Positions 34,028 to 42,145 of a DNA stretch of 64,000 bases are shown here, in pieces. Source of the stretch: Clavibacter sp. VKM Ac-2873 (GTDB lineage: Bacteria; Actinomycetota; Actinomycetes; Actinomycetales; Microbacteriaceae); NCBI RefSeq assembly GCF_015351075.1, contig NZ_JADKRS010000005.1:189577-253576 (forward strand), in the 5' to 3' direction. The position numbers were made by a program, and so were the translations under genes. Below the pieces are notes generated by a model. The model made no database searches and was not told where the DNA came from. It saw only the letters and a program-made list of their open reading frames with translations. The stretch's first letter is position 1, and each line of letters starts with the position of its first letter.

Positions 34028-34840
34028 TCAGCGGGAGACCGCGGTGAACGGGATCCCGCTCGGCCAGTCCTCGACCTCGGCGCCCGCCCACGCCTCCAGC
34101 CCGGAGCAGCGTGAGCCGTTGAGGATGAAGCCCTCGGCCCCGCGACGCGCGAACCCCGCGAGCGAGCGCAGCTTGCCGGCCATCCCGCCGCTGGTGTCCG
34201 TCGCGGCCACGCTCGTGCGGAGCGCGAAGCCGGTCGCCTCCCCGGGGGTCATGTGCGCCACGATCCGGCGCTGATCGGGGTCCGCGTCCGCGTAGGCGAG
34301 GTACCCGTCGACGTTGGTGAGCAGGAGCACGCGCCAGGGCCCCTCGAGCGCGTCGATCACCGCCATCGGCACGGCATCGCTGCCGAGGATGCGCACCCCG
34401 CCGCCCGGCGCCAGGACGGCATCGCCCGAGAGCACGGGGAGCACGCCGCCCGCGAGGCAGCGGCGCAGCACGTGGCCGTCGGCGTGGACGCCGCCGGGGC
34501 GCGCGTCGTCGAAGGCGCACCACGCGGACGGCTGGAGCGACATCGCATCCACCCCCAGCGCCCGGAACGCCTCCGTCCACGCCCAGCGCACGCGGAAGGT
34601 CGCCTCGGTGAGGCGCCACGCGGACCACGCGTCGCCGACGTCGATCCCGCGGACGGCGCCGTGCCCGATGGAGCCGCCGCCCGCGACGAACACGACGTGA
34701 CCCGGGTGGCGGCGGTGCAGATCCGCCACGATGCGCGCATACCGCGCGACCGCGCCCAGGTCGAGATCGTCGTCGGTCTGCTTCGTGGAGACCAGGCTGC
34801 CGCCGACCTTGACGATGAGGGTCCTCGTCGACGAGGTCAT
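34028..34840 (-). CDS. Amino-acid-kinase-fold kinase, FomA/isopentenyl phosphate kinase-like
   Basis: 270-aa kinase of the amino acid kinase superfamily. Visible: N-terminal KVGGSLVSTKQ, the phosphate-acceptor loop FVAGGGSIGHG near residues 48-58, TNVDGYLAY in the nucleotide half and DTSGGMAGKLRSL near residue 215. The GGGSxGHG loop with its His is the hallmark of isopentenyl phosphate kinase and the fosfomycin kinase FomA, which phosphorylate a phosphate or phosphonate rather than a carboxylate. In this operon it most likely phosphorylates a phosphonate, for self-protection or activation. Last gene of the operon; its start overlaps the previous stop (ATGA, 34837-34840). Confidence 0.85.
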   Translation of the reverse strand: MTSSTRTLIVKVGGSLVSTKQTDDDLDLGAVARYARIVADLHRRHPGHVVFVAGGGSIGHGAVRGIDVGDAWSAWRLTEATFRVRWAWTEAFRALGVDAMSLQPSAWCAFDDARPGGVHADGHVLRRCLAGGVLPVLSGDAVLAPGGGVRILGSDAVPMAVIDALEGPWRVLLLTNVDGYLAYADADPDQRRIVAHMTPGEATGFALRTSVAATDTSGGMAGKLRSLAGFARRGAEGFILNGSRCSGLEAWAGAEVEDWPSGIPFTAVSR

Positions 34841-35472
34841 GCGGGACGCTCCGTCCGGTCGAGGCACGCGACGATCGCGCGACGGGACGCGTCCGGGTCG
34901 CCCGAGCCGTCCACGACGGACCAGCCGTGGCGCTCCGCCCACGCGTCCATGGTGGTGAGGATCCGCGTCTGGTGCGCCACGAACGCGGCGCGGGAGCACG
35001 ACGGATCCATGCCGCACTCGTAGGGCTCGACCTCGCCGTCCTTCTTGCGCTCCCAGGCCACGTCGGGCGTCACGCGCAGGTACACCACCGTGTCCGCGCG
35101 AGGCAGCCCGGCCACGACCGACTCGATCCACTCCCGGTCCACCCCGTAGGCGATCTCGCTCGCGGCGTGCTTCATCCAGTAGCCGTCGAGGACGGTGATC
35201 GCGCCCGGCTCGGGAGGGCGCGCCTCCAGCGCGTACCCCATGGACCACATGAGGAACAGGAACCGCGAGGCGCGGGGCATCTCCGCCACGCACTGCCGGG
35301 TCTCCTCCACGGAGGCCTGCATGAACCGGGCGGCCGGGTAGCGGTCGTCGCCCACGATGTCCCACCGGCCCACCGTGGTGGCCGCGTCCCCGCGGTCGCG
35401 CAGGAGCTCCGTGGCGAGACGCGTCGCGGTCGACTTCCCGGCGCCGTCGGCGCCGACGACGGCGACGATCAT
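34837..35472 (-). CDS. Thymidylate-kinase-like P-loop kinase
   Basis: 211-aa P-loop NTPase resembling dTMP kinase. Walker A GADGAGKSTATRLATELL at residues 7-24, then LDGYWMKHAASEIAYG (the DR-like region, here DGY), VVYLRVTPDVAWERK and a lid rich in charged and Cys residues. The DR(Y/F) motif of true dTMP kinases is altered, and the housekeeping enzyme would not sit in this operon. It could add a second phosphate to a phosphonate-phosphate, as FomB does after FomA, though it is unrelated to FomB in fold. It overlaps both neighbours by ATGA. Confidence 0.75.
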   Translation of the reverse strand: MIVAVVGADGAGKSTATRLATELLRDRGDAATTVGRWDIVGDDRYPAARFMQASVEETRQCVAEMPRASRFLFLMWSMGYALEARPPEPGAITVLDGYWMKHAASEIAYGVDREWIESVVAGLPRADTVVYLRVTPDVAWERKKDGEVEPYECGMDPSCSRAAFVAHQTRILTTMDAWAERHGWSVVDGSGDPDASRRAIVACLDRTERPA

Positions 35473-36620
35473 GCGCCGACCCCGACGCTCGCGGGGCGCC
35501 CCGCGGTCGCCTGGGCGACGGGCGCCGCGGCGAACAGGCGCTCGGGGAACGGGATGGACCACGTCGCGTCCGCGCGGTCGGCGGTGCGGTACACGTCCAG
35601 GGAGGACGTGTCGGCGGGCCGCGTCGCGTCGAGCACGTGCGGGGGCACGCTCCCCGGATGGAACGCGTCCGCGAAGTGGAGCGCGTGGTGGACGATCCGG
35701 CGCCGTCGCGTCTCCGCCGTGCGCTCGAGCACGTCGTCCCACCCGGCGCCGTCGAGCGCGCCGGCGCTGGCGGTGACGTCGACGAACTTGCCGATGTGCA
35801 TCGCGACGCCGGGCGCCGCGAACGGCGGTCGGGTCGCCTCCGCGTGCAGGTGCACGCACAGGTCGAGCAGCTCATCGGCGGGATCCAGCCGGGACAGCGG
35901 GCGGCCGTCGACCACGCTCGGGCGGGACCTGCCCAGCACCTCGCGCGTGCGGGCCTCCTCGTCGGGCTCGTCCGCGAACACGGAGTGGGCGAGGTCGATG
36001 CGGAGCACCGGCAGGTCGGGCCGGGGACCCGGCCGGAGGTAGGGGAGCGTGCCGGCGGCCCCCGCGGGATCCGGGGAGGGCACGAGGCGATCCCCCTCCC
36101 AGGCGATCGTCCCCCTGACGTAGCCCAGCTCGCGCAGGGCGGCGTCGGTCGCGTCCGCGTCGCCGCGCGCGACGAGGAGGTCGACGTCGGTGACGCGGCG
36201 GGCGCCGATGTCGCCGTAGAGCGACTCGGCGACGGCGAGCCCCTTCTGCAGGGCGTGCGCGACGCCGCGCCGCTCGAGCGCGCGCGTCACGGCCTCCGCC
36301 TCGCCCGCCAGGGCGCGGTTCCGTTCGCGGTTGCCCGCGAGGACCGCGGGGTAGATCCAGGCGGAGGGCACGGCCTGCATGCCGTCGGCGGTGTCGCCGC
36401 GCGCCAGGTGGTGCTCGAGGAGGTGGCGCCCCACGAGGGGCAGGACCTTGTGCTGCGCGGCGCGTTCCAGGAACACCCCCCACCGCACGGAGCCGCCGCG
36501 GATGAGGCGCAGGGCCGCGTCGACGTCCGTCTCGTCCAGGCGGACCCGCGACAGCCCGAGGAGCAGGCGTCGTTCCGGATCCAGGCCGCTCGGTGCGGCA
36601 CGCTCGTCGTGCAGGTGCAT
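35469..36620 (-). CDS. Nucleotidyltransferase family protein (NTP_transf_5 type)
   Basis: 383-aa protein with the pattern of the putative nucleotidyltransferase family found in many natural product clusters. A helical N-terminal part (RRLLLGLSRVRLDETDVDAA) precedes the nucleotidyltransferase core, LQKGLAVAESLYGDIGARRV followed by TDVDLLVARG carrying the two metal-binding Asp residues. Helical C-terminal segments with His/Asp follow (LDLCVHLHAEATRPP, HIGKFVDV). It may transfer a nucleotide to a phosphonate or a kinase product; this is inference. ATG 36620 has a GGAGAGG site. The 89-nt gap upstream is the largest within the operon. Confidence 0.78.
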   Translation of the reverse strand: MHLHDERAAPSGLDPERRLLLGLSRVRLDETDVDAALRLIRGGSVRWGVFLERAAQHKVLPLVGRHLLEHHLARGDTADGMQAVPSAWIYPAVLAGNRERNRALAGEAEAVTRALERRGVAHALQKGLAVAESLYGDIGARRVTDVDLLVARGDADATDAALRELGYVRGTIAWEGDRLVPSPDPAGAAGTLPYLRPGPRPDLPVLRIDLAHSVFADEPDEEARTREVLGRSRPSVVDGRPLSRLDPADELLDLCVHLHAEATRPPFAAPGVAMHIGKFVDVTASAGALDGAGWDDVLERTAETRRRRIVHHALHFADAFHPGSVPPHVLDATRPADTSSLDVYRTADRADATWSIPFPERLFAAAPVAQATAGRPASVGVGA

Positions 36621-36709
36621 GGTGGTCGACCTCTCCGTGGTGGTGTCGGGACGCGGGTCCCCGTGGTCCGTCGAGCGGGCGGGGTGGATGAGGGGCGCGG
36701 GTCGGTCCG

Positions 36710-37807
36710 TCACCAGGACCGCCGCAGGATCGCGAGCATCGCGTCGGGGCCGCCGTGCGCGCCCGGGTCGTTCTCGACGCTGCCCGTGACGGCGGCGACC
36801 AGGCGCGGCAGGTCGTCGGCCGACACCCCGGTGTCGCGGAGCCGCAGCCGCAGATCGAGGCCGTCGCGCAGCCGGTCGACGGTCTCCGCGGTCGCACCCG
36901 CGCCGCCGAGGGCGTCGTCGGTCCGGCGCAGCGCATCGGGGGCGAGGGCGCCGAGGTGCTGGATCCACGCCGGGTACAGCAGCGCGAGCCCGGCGCCGTG
37001 CGGCAGCTCGATCCCCACGGCGCCCATCGCCTGCTGGAGTCGGTGCGGGAACCCGGTGCTCGCCGTGGCGACGCTGAGCCCGCCGAACAGGGCGGCCTCC
37101 GCCAGCCGGTGGCGGTCCCGCCGATCCGGGCTCAGCTCGAGCTCGGCGGCCATCCGCTGCAGGGCCGTGGTGGCGAAGACGTCCGACACGGGGCTGCGGC
37201 GGCGGGCGACGAGGCCCTCGATCCCGTGGGCCACCGCGTCGAAGCCCGTGGCGGCCGCCGTGCGGTCGTCGACGCCCGCGAGCAGCTCCGGGTCGACGAG
37301 CGCGATGCGCGGCCGCACCGCATCCCCGCGGATCGCGACCTTGCCGCCGCCGTGGTCGTCGCCGAGGAGCGCGCCGGTGGTGACCTCGGCGCCGCTCCCG
37401 GCCGTGGTCGGCACCGCGATCACGGGGATCCGCCGCTCGACGGCCGCGCCGACCAGCCGCGCCACGCCGCCACCGCCCGCGGCGACGCCGCACGCCTTCG
37501 CGACGTCGAGCACGCTGCCGCCGCCGATCCCGATGATCACGTCGGCGCGGGCGTCCTCGACGACGCGCAGCACGCTCTCCGCGTCGCGCACGCGCGGCTC
37601 CGGCGGCACGATGTCCGCGACGGTCACGTCGACCCCGGCGCGCCGGAGGCTCGCGACGGCGCGTGCCGTCACCCCCGAGCGCCGCATCGCGTGCCGGCCG
37701 GTGACCAGCACGGCGCGCGTGCCGAACCCCGCGGCCAGCGCGCCGAGGTCGTCGAGGCCGCCGTCGCCGAGCACGATCCTCGTGTCGAGCCGGATGTCAC
37801 AGAGCAT
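36710..37807 (-). CDS. Iron-containing (group III) alcohol dehydrogenase
   Basis: 365-aa Fe-ADH. NAD-binding GIGGGSVLDVAK near residue 96, TTAGSGAEVT near 142, and metal ligands in FDAVAHGIEG (Asp, His), TGFPHRLQQAMG and LPHGAGLALLYP (His). Related enzymes in phosphonate pathways reduce phosphonoacetaldehyde. Here the expected aldehyde is 2-hydroxy-3-phosphonopropanal (phosphonolactaldehyde), giving 2,3-dihydroxypropylphosphonate. The start overlaps the end of the PGK-like gene by 11 nt. Confidence 0.87.
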   Translation of the reverse strand: MLCDIRLDTRIVLGDGGLDDLGALAAGFGTRAVLVTGRHAMRRSGVTARAVASLRRAGVDVTVADIVPPEPRVRDAESVLRVVEDARADVIIGIGGGSVLDVAKACGVAAGGGGVARLVGAAVERRIPVIAVPTTAGSGAEVTTGALLGDDHGGGKVAIRGDAVRPRIALVDPELLAGVDDRTAAATGFDAVAHGIEGLVARRRSPVSDVFATTALQRMAAELELSPDRRDRHRLAEAALFGGLSVATASTGFPHRLQQAMGAVGIELPHGAGLALLYPAWIQHLGALAPDALRRTDDALGGAGATAETVDRLRDGLDLRLRLRDTGVSADDLPRLVAAVTGSVENDPGAHGGPDAMLAILRRSW

Positions 37808-38975
37808 GGGTCCTCCTCGGCGGGGGGAGCGGGCGGCGGGTCCGCAGCGCGTCCAGCGCGGCGGCGGATCCGGTGGCGATGAGCGTGAGGGCCGACCCGC
37901 CACCGGACGACCGGCGGGCGACGGCAGCGGGGAGGTCGTGCACGGTGTCGCCGCCGAGCAGCAGGGCGGTGGCGCGGGGATCCGCGCAGCACCGCTCGAC
38001 CGCGCGGGCCGCCACGCGATGCCCCTCGTGCGCGGCGCTCGGGGTGCCCGCGACCAGCATGCGCGTCGGCGCGTCGAGCGGTCCGAGCGCGGCGGTCGGG
38101 AACTCGAAGTCCACGATGCGCTCTCCCGGGTGCACGGGCGCGCCGACGGCGATCCGCCGCACCGCCCCGTCCCGGCCGGCGACGATCAGCCGCGCGGGCA
38201 GCACGAGCCGGTGGGCGGACGGGCCCGCGAGCACGGAGCGGGCGGCGGCCAGCGCGCGGGCGGGCCGTTCCCCCATCGAGGAGTCGCCGATGTCCATCCC
38301 CGCCGCACGGAGGACGGCGTTGAGCACGGTGCCGGCCGGGACCACGCGCTCGTAGTGGCGCACGAGGCGGGGGAGGCCGATCTCGGCCTTCTCCGTCTTC
38401 CTGCCGCCGAGCACGGCGAGCGAGCGCCCCTCCGGTCGGGTCCAGCCGTCGAGCTCGCCGACCGCCCGCTCGACGGACGAGGCCAGGTACGCGGGCAGGT
38501 GGCGGAGGATCGCGTCGTTCGACGCGTGCGCCCGGTGCAGCTTCGAGAACCCGCCGAGGACGAGCGCGTCCCCGAGCCGCGCGAAGGCGCGCCCGAGCGC
38601 GGGGTCGTCCCGTTCCTCCCCGGCGTGATGGCGCGTGTTCCCGAACACGACCACCTCGCCCGGGCGCATCGTGCGCGCGCGCCTCCGGGCCGGGGGCGTC
38701 GCGTTCTCCGGGAAGTAGTCCACGCGGCGGCCGAGGCGCGATCCCAGGTACCGGGCGACGTGGTCCAGGTGCGTCGCGGATCCGTCGCCGTGCGTCCCCT
38801 GGTGGCTGAGCACCGCGACGCGCGCGCCCCGCCCGGCCATCATGGCCAGGTCGTCGAGCTCCTCGTCGATGCGCTCGGTGCTCGCGAGGCGCGCGTCGAC
38901 GTTGAAGCCCGCCGAGAGGATCCACCTGTCCCCGGCCCGGATGCGCGCCGTGCGGATCGACGCCACCCCGCGCAC
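37797..38975 (-). CDS. Phosphoglycerate kinase paralogue (probable phosphonolactate kinase)
   Basis: 392-aa PGK-fold protein. Landmarks: WILSAGFNVDARLAS (PGK has VRVDFNVP), VAVLSHQGTHGDGS (SHLGRP), VVFGNTRHHAGEERDDPALG (LLLENLRFHKGEE), FSKLHRAHASNDAI (THRAHAS), VLGGRKTEKAEIGL (GGAKVSDKI), LLLGGDTVHDL and RRSSGGGSALTLI. Substrate-site residues equivalent to Asn26, Arg39, His63, Arg123 and Arg171 appear kept, but Asp24 and Arg66 are replaced (Gly and Thr). This is as expected for an altered acceptor such as phosphonolactate, the shortened analogue of 3-phosphoglycerate. GTG 38975 lies 2 nt after the previous stop; GTG 38966 is an alternative. Not the housekeeping enzyme. Confidence 0.85.
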   Translation of the reverse strand: MRGVASIRTARIRAGDRWILSAGFNVDARLASTERIDEELDDLAMMAGRGARVAVLSHQGTHGDGSATHLDHVARYLGSRLGRRVDYFPENATPPARRRARTMRPGEVVVFGNTRHHAGEERDDPALGRAFARLGDALVLGGFSKLHRAHASNDAILRHLPAYLASSVERAVGELDGWTRPEGRSLAVLGGRKTEKAEIGLPRLVRHYERVVPAGTVLNAVLRAAGMDIGDSSMGERPARALAAARSVLAGPSAHRLVLPARLIVAGRDGAVRRIAVGAPVHPGERIVDFEFPTAALGPLDAPTRMLVAGTPSAAHEGHRVAARAVERCCADPRATALLLGGDTVHDLPAAVARRSSGGGSALTLIATGSAAALDALRTRRPLPPPRRTHAL

Positions 38976-38977
38976 GC

Positions 38978-40054
38978 TCAGAACCCCCGCATCGCGAGCC
39001 CGGCCCGCTCCGGCAGGCGCAGGGACACGTTCATGTTCTGGATCGCCGAGCCCGCCGCGCCCTTGACGAGGTTGTCGGTGACGCCCACGAGCCGCACCAC
39101 GCCCGCCGCGCCGTCGACGTCGGCCCCGAGGAAGCACCGGTTGGTGCCCACCACGTGCCGGAGGTTCGGGTAGACGTCGTACTGCTTGGCGTTCTTCACC
39201 GCGTCGTGCGTGCGCCGGTTGACGTGCACGAACGCGGCGTCGCGCTCCCGGTAGAACGCGGCCAGGCACTCGAGCACGTCGTCGCGGCCGGCGCCGTCCC
39301 GCAGCACCGCGCTCGCCTGCAGGTGGATCCCGCGGGGGAAGTCGCCGTGCGCGGTCGTGAGGTCGATGTCCGGCGAGGAGCCGACGATCCGCGTGATCAC
39401 CTCGTGGATCTCCGGCGCGTGCCGGTGCCCGTCGAGGTTGTACGGCAGCAGCGCTCCCGCCATCTCGGTCACGGACAGCGGCCGCCGGGCCTCGATCCCG
39501 GCTCCGCTCGTGCCGTTCACGGCGAAGACCGCCACCCGCTGGGAGGTGTCGACGAGCCCCGCGGCGTGGAGCGGCGTGAGGGCCAGGAGCGCGGTGAGGG
39601 CGTAGCAGCCGGGGTTGGCGATGAGGGCGGCGTCGCGGATCCGGTCGCGGAACACCTCCGTGAACCCGTAGACCGCGCGGGGCAGGAGCCCGGGCGCGGT
39701 GTGCGGCTTCCCGTGCGCCTCCTCGAAGGACCGCGCGGTCGCGAAGCGGAAGTCGGCGCTGAGGTCCACGACCCGCACCCCGGCGTCGAGCAGCGCGGGT
39801 GCCAGGCGCATGGCCTCGCCCGTGGGGGTGCAGAGGAACGCCACGTCGAGCTCGTCCAGGTGGTCGAGGAGCTCGTCGACGCGGAGGGAGCGCACGCCGC
39901 TGCCGTCGAGGGCCGCGTTGGTCTGCTCGATGTCCGCCCCGCTCCGGGACGCGGCCCGGATCTCCCCGACGTGCGGGTGCTCGAGCAGCAGGCGGCAGAG
40001 CTCCGCGCCCGCGTACCCGGTCGCGCCGACGACGCCGACGACGAGGTCGTTCAT
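38978..40054 (-). CDS. ArgC-like acyl-phosphate reductase (probable phosphonolactyl-phosphate reductase)
   Basis: 358-aa homologue of N-acetyl-gamma-glutamyl-phosphate reductase. NADP loop VGVVGATGYAGAELCRLL, catalytic Cys in ANPGCYALTALLAL near residue 152, and catalytic His region GHRHAPEIHEVI. It sits between a PGK-like kinase and two alcohol dehydrogenases rather than with arg genes, so it most likely reduces the acyl-phosphate made by the kinase to phosphonolactaldehyde. A role in arginine synthesis cannot be excluded by sequence alone, but no argB/J/D is present. Start overlaps the Zn-ADH stop (ATGA, 40051-40054). Confidence 0.86.
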   Translation of the reverse strand: MNDLVVGVVGATGYAGAELCRLLLEHPHVGEIRAASRSGADIEQTNAALDGSGVRSLRVDELLDHLDELDVAFLCTPTGEAMRLAPALLDAGVRVVDLSADFRFATARSFEEAHGKPHTAPGLLPRAVYGFTEVFRDRIRDAALIANPGCYALTALLALTPLHAAGLVDTSQRVAVFAVNGTSGAGIEARRPLSVTEMAGALLPYNLDGHRHAPEIHEVITRIVGSSPDIDLTTAHGDFPRGIHLQASAVLRDGAGRDDVLECLAAFYRERDAAFVHVNRRTHDAVKNAKQYDVYPNLRHVVGTNRCFLGADVDGAAGVVRLVGVTDNLVKGAAGSAIQNMNVSLRLPERAGLAMRGF

Positions 40055-41085
40055 GATGCGCTCCCCTCGACGATGATCTTCCCCAGGTCGTCGCCCCCGC
40101 CGTCCATGAGCGCGAACGCGTCCGGTGCCGCCGCGAGGGCGAAGCGATGGCTGATGAGGGTGCCGGGTTCGACGAGGCCGGCCTCCCACCACGCGATGAC
40201 GGCGGCGACGTCGCGCCGGGTGCTGAGCGCGGATCCGCGGATGGCGATCTCCTTCGACACGGCGTCGTTCGCGTGGAGCACCTGCGCGTCGGGGAAGTAG
40301 CTGACCACGATCACGGTGCCTCCCGGCCGCGTGAGCCGCACCGCGTCGTCGAGCACGCCCGGGTAGGCGGTCGCGACGACCACCACGTCGTGCTCGACGA
40401 CGTCCTCGTCGGGCAGCTCCCGGACGGCCGCCTGCCGGACGTCGACGAACGCGTCGCCTCCCGTGGCGATGAAACGGTCCCGCTTCCCGTCGCCGCGGTC
40501 GATCCCGCGGATGGACGCCGCACCCGCGGCCCGGGCGGCGATGACGCAGCCGAGCCCGATGGTCCCGCAGCCGATGACGCAGACGGATCGCCCGTCGAGC
40601 ACCGCCAGCGCCGCCGCGTGCGCCGAGATGGCCAGCGGCTCGATGAGCACCACGGCATCGCTCGGCATGCGCGGCGGCACCACGCACACCATGGACGCGC
40701 GGAGGACCACCTCCTCGGCGAGCGTGCCGCCGAGCCGGCCGGCGCTGAGGTTCTCGCGATCGGAGCAGAGGTGCGGGTCCCCGCGACGGCAGGCGGCGCA
40801 GCGGAGGCAGGGCGCGTAGGCGAAGGTGGCGACCCGGTCGCCCGGCCGCACGTCGCGCACCCCGGTGCCCACCTCGGTGACGGTCCCGGCGAGCTCGTGG
40901 CCCAGCACGGCGGGCGGGCGCTTGTAGGGGTGGTGCCCTCGGTACGCGGCGAGGTCGGATCCGCAGATGCCGGAGCTGATGACCCGCACGCGCACGTCGT
41001 CCGCTCCGAGCGTCCCCGCGGGCGCGGTCTCGACCTGCACGTCCCGCTCCGCCCGGAGAACGGCGCTGACGACGGCGGCGCTCAT
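40051..41085 (-). CDS. Zinc-dependent medium-chain dehydrogenase
   Basis: 344-aa sorbitol/threonine-dehydrogenase-like enzyme. Catalytic zinc in SSGICGSDLAAYRG and GHELAGTVTEVG, structural zinc in CLRCAACRRGDPHLC, NAD loop VIGCGTIGLGCVIAARAAGA. With an Fe-ADH also in the operon there are two candidate aldehyde/alcohol enzymes. One may reduce phosphonolactaldehyde. This one, by its sorbitol-dehydrogenase-like character, could oxidise the secondary alcohol of dihydroxypropylphosphonate to a ketone suitable for transamination. Coupled to both neighbours by ATGA overlaps. Confidence 0.87.
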   Translation of the reverse strand: MSAAVVSAVLRAERDVQVETAPAGTLGADDVRVRVISSGICGSDLAAYRGHHPYKRPPAVLGHELAGTVTEVGTGVRDVRPGDRVATFAYAPCLRCAACRRGDPHLCSDRENLSAGRLGGTLAEEVVLRASMVCVVPPRMPSDAVVLIEPLAISAHAAALAVLDGRSVCVIGCGTIGLGCVIAARAAGAASIRGIDRGDGKRDRFIATGGDAFVDVRQAAVRELPDEDVVEHDVVVVATAYPGVLDDAVRLTRPGGTVIVVSYFPDAQVLHANDAVSKEIAIRGSALSTRRDVAAVIAWWEAGLVEPGTLISHRFALAAAPDAFALMDGGGDDLGKIIVEGSAS

Positions 41086-42089
41086 GCGACCCGTCCCTCG
41101 AGCGTCGCGTCGCCGCGCGCGACCCCGGCGAGGATCGACGCGACCACACGTCCCACCCGCTCCTGCGCCTCGGCGGTCATCCCGCCGATGTGCGGGGTGA
41201 GCACCACGTCGTCCCGGCCGGCGAGCGGGCTCGTCCCGCGGCCCTCGACCTCGTGCACGTCCGTGGCGGCCCCGGCCAGGTGACCGGACGCGAGGGCGTC
41301 CGCGAGCGCCCGCTCGTCGACGATGCCGCCGCGCGACACGTTCACGAGGTACGCCCCCGCGGGCATCCGCTCGAGGAACGCCGCGTCGACGACGCCCCGC
41401 GTGTCGTCGTCCAGGGGCAGCGCCAGGAAGAGCAGGTCGGCACGTCGCGCCACCTCGTCGCGGGCGACCAGCTCGACGCCCTCGGCCGCGAGCTCGGCGC
41501 GCCGCGCGTCGCTGGGGGAGCGGACGCCGGCGACCACCCGGGCGCCGAGGGCCGACGCGATGGCCCCGATCCGGGACCCGATGGCCCCGAACCCGAGCAC
41601 GCCGACGGTCGAGCCGGCGATCTCGGTCCCCATCAGCTCGTGCTTGCACCAGCTGCCGACGCGGAGCTGGCGGTCGGCGAGGGCCACGTGGCGCATGGTG
41701 CCGATCGCCAGGCCGACGGCCAGCTCGGCCACGGCGTTCGCGGATCCGCCGGGCACGGAGCAGACCGGCACGCCCTGCGCGGACGCGGCCGCGAGGTCGA
41801 TGTTGTCGAGGCCGGCGCCCGCCCGGATGACCGCCCGGAGCCGGGGCGCCGCGCGCATCATCTCCGCGGTCAGCGCGGCGCCGCTGCGGAGGATGACGAC
41901 GTCCGCCTCCGCGAGATCCGCGGCCTCGGCCGGTCCGCTCGCGCCGTAGCGCTCCACGAAGCGGCTGCCGGCCGGAGCGGCCGTGCGCACGACCGGGTGC
42001 ACGGGATCCAGCAGCAGGATCGTGAGCTCGGGGAGGTGCGGCGCGGCGTCGCCCGTGGGGGATCCGGCGCGCGTTCCCGTGTCGGTCAT
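41082..42089 (-). CDS. D-2-hydroxyacid dehydrogenase (probable phosphonopyruvate reductase)
   Basis: 335-aa member of the D-isomer 2-hydroxyacid dehydrogenase family. NAD loop VGVLGFGAIGSRIGAIASAL, catalytic residues in NVSRGGIVDE (Arg), TDVHEVEG (Glu) and LTPHIGG (His). It lies directly after PEP mutase, the position of a coupling enzyme that pulls the unfavourable mutase reaction forward. The expected reaction is reduction of phosphonopyruvate to phosphonolactate, as described for VlpB in valinophos biosynthesis. PGDH-like activity on a phosphate ester is the alternative. Confidence 0.87.
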   Translation of the reverse strand: MTDTGTRAGSPTGDAAPHLPELTILLLDPVHPVVRTAAPAGSRFVERYGASGPAEAADLAEADVVILRSGAALTAEMMRAAPRLRAVIRAGAGLDNIDLAAASAQGVPVCSVPGGSANAVAELAVGLAIGTMRHVALADRQLRVGSWCKHELMGTEIAGSTVGVLGFGAIGSRIGAIASALGARVVAGVRSPSDARRAELAAEGVELVARDEVARRADLLFLALPLDDDTRGVVDAAFLERMPAGAYLVNVSRGGIVDERALADALASGHLAGAATDVHEVEGRGTSPLAGRDDVVLTPHIGGMTAEAQERVGRVVASILAGVARGDATLEGRVA

Positions 42090-42145
42090 GGTGGTGCTCC
42101 CTCTCGTTCGTCGTGTTCGGCGGGCGTCGTCCGGGACGCCCCTGC

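Noticed and set aside
38978-40054. Housekeeping arginine biosynthesis ArgC
   Set aside because: No argJ, argB, argD or argF is adjacent and the gene is coupled to PGK-like and dehydrogenase genes of the phosphonate operon; the arginine role is kept only as an alternative.
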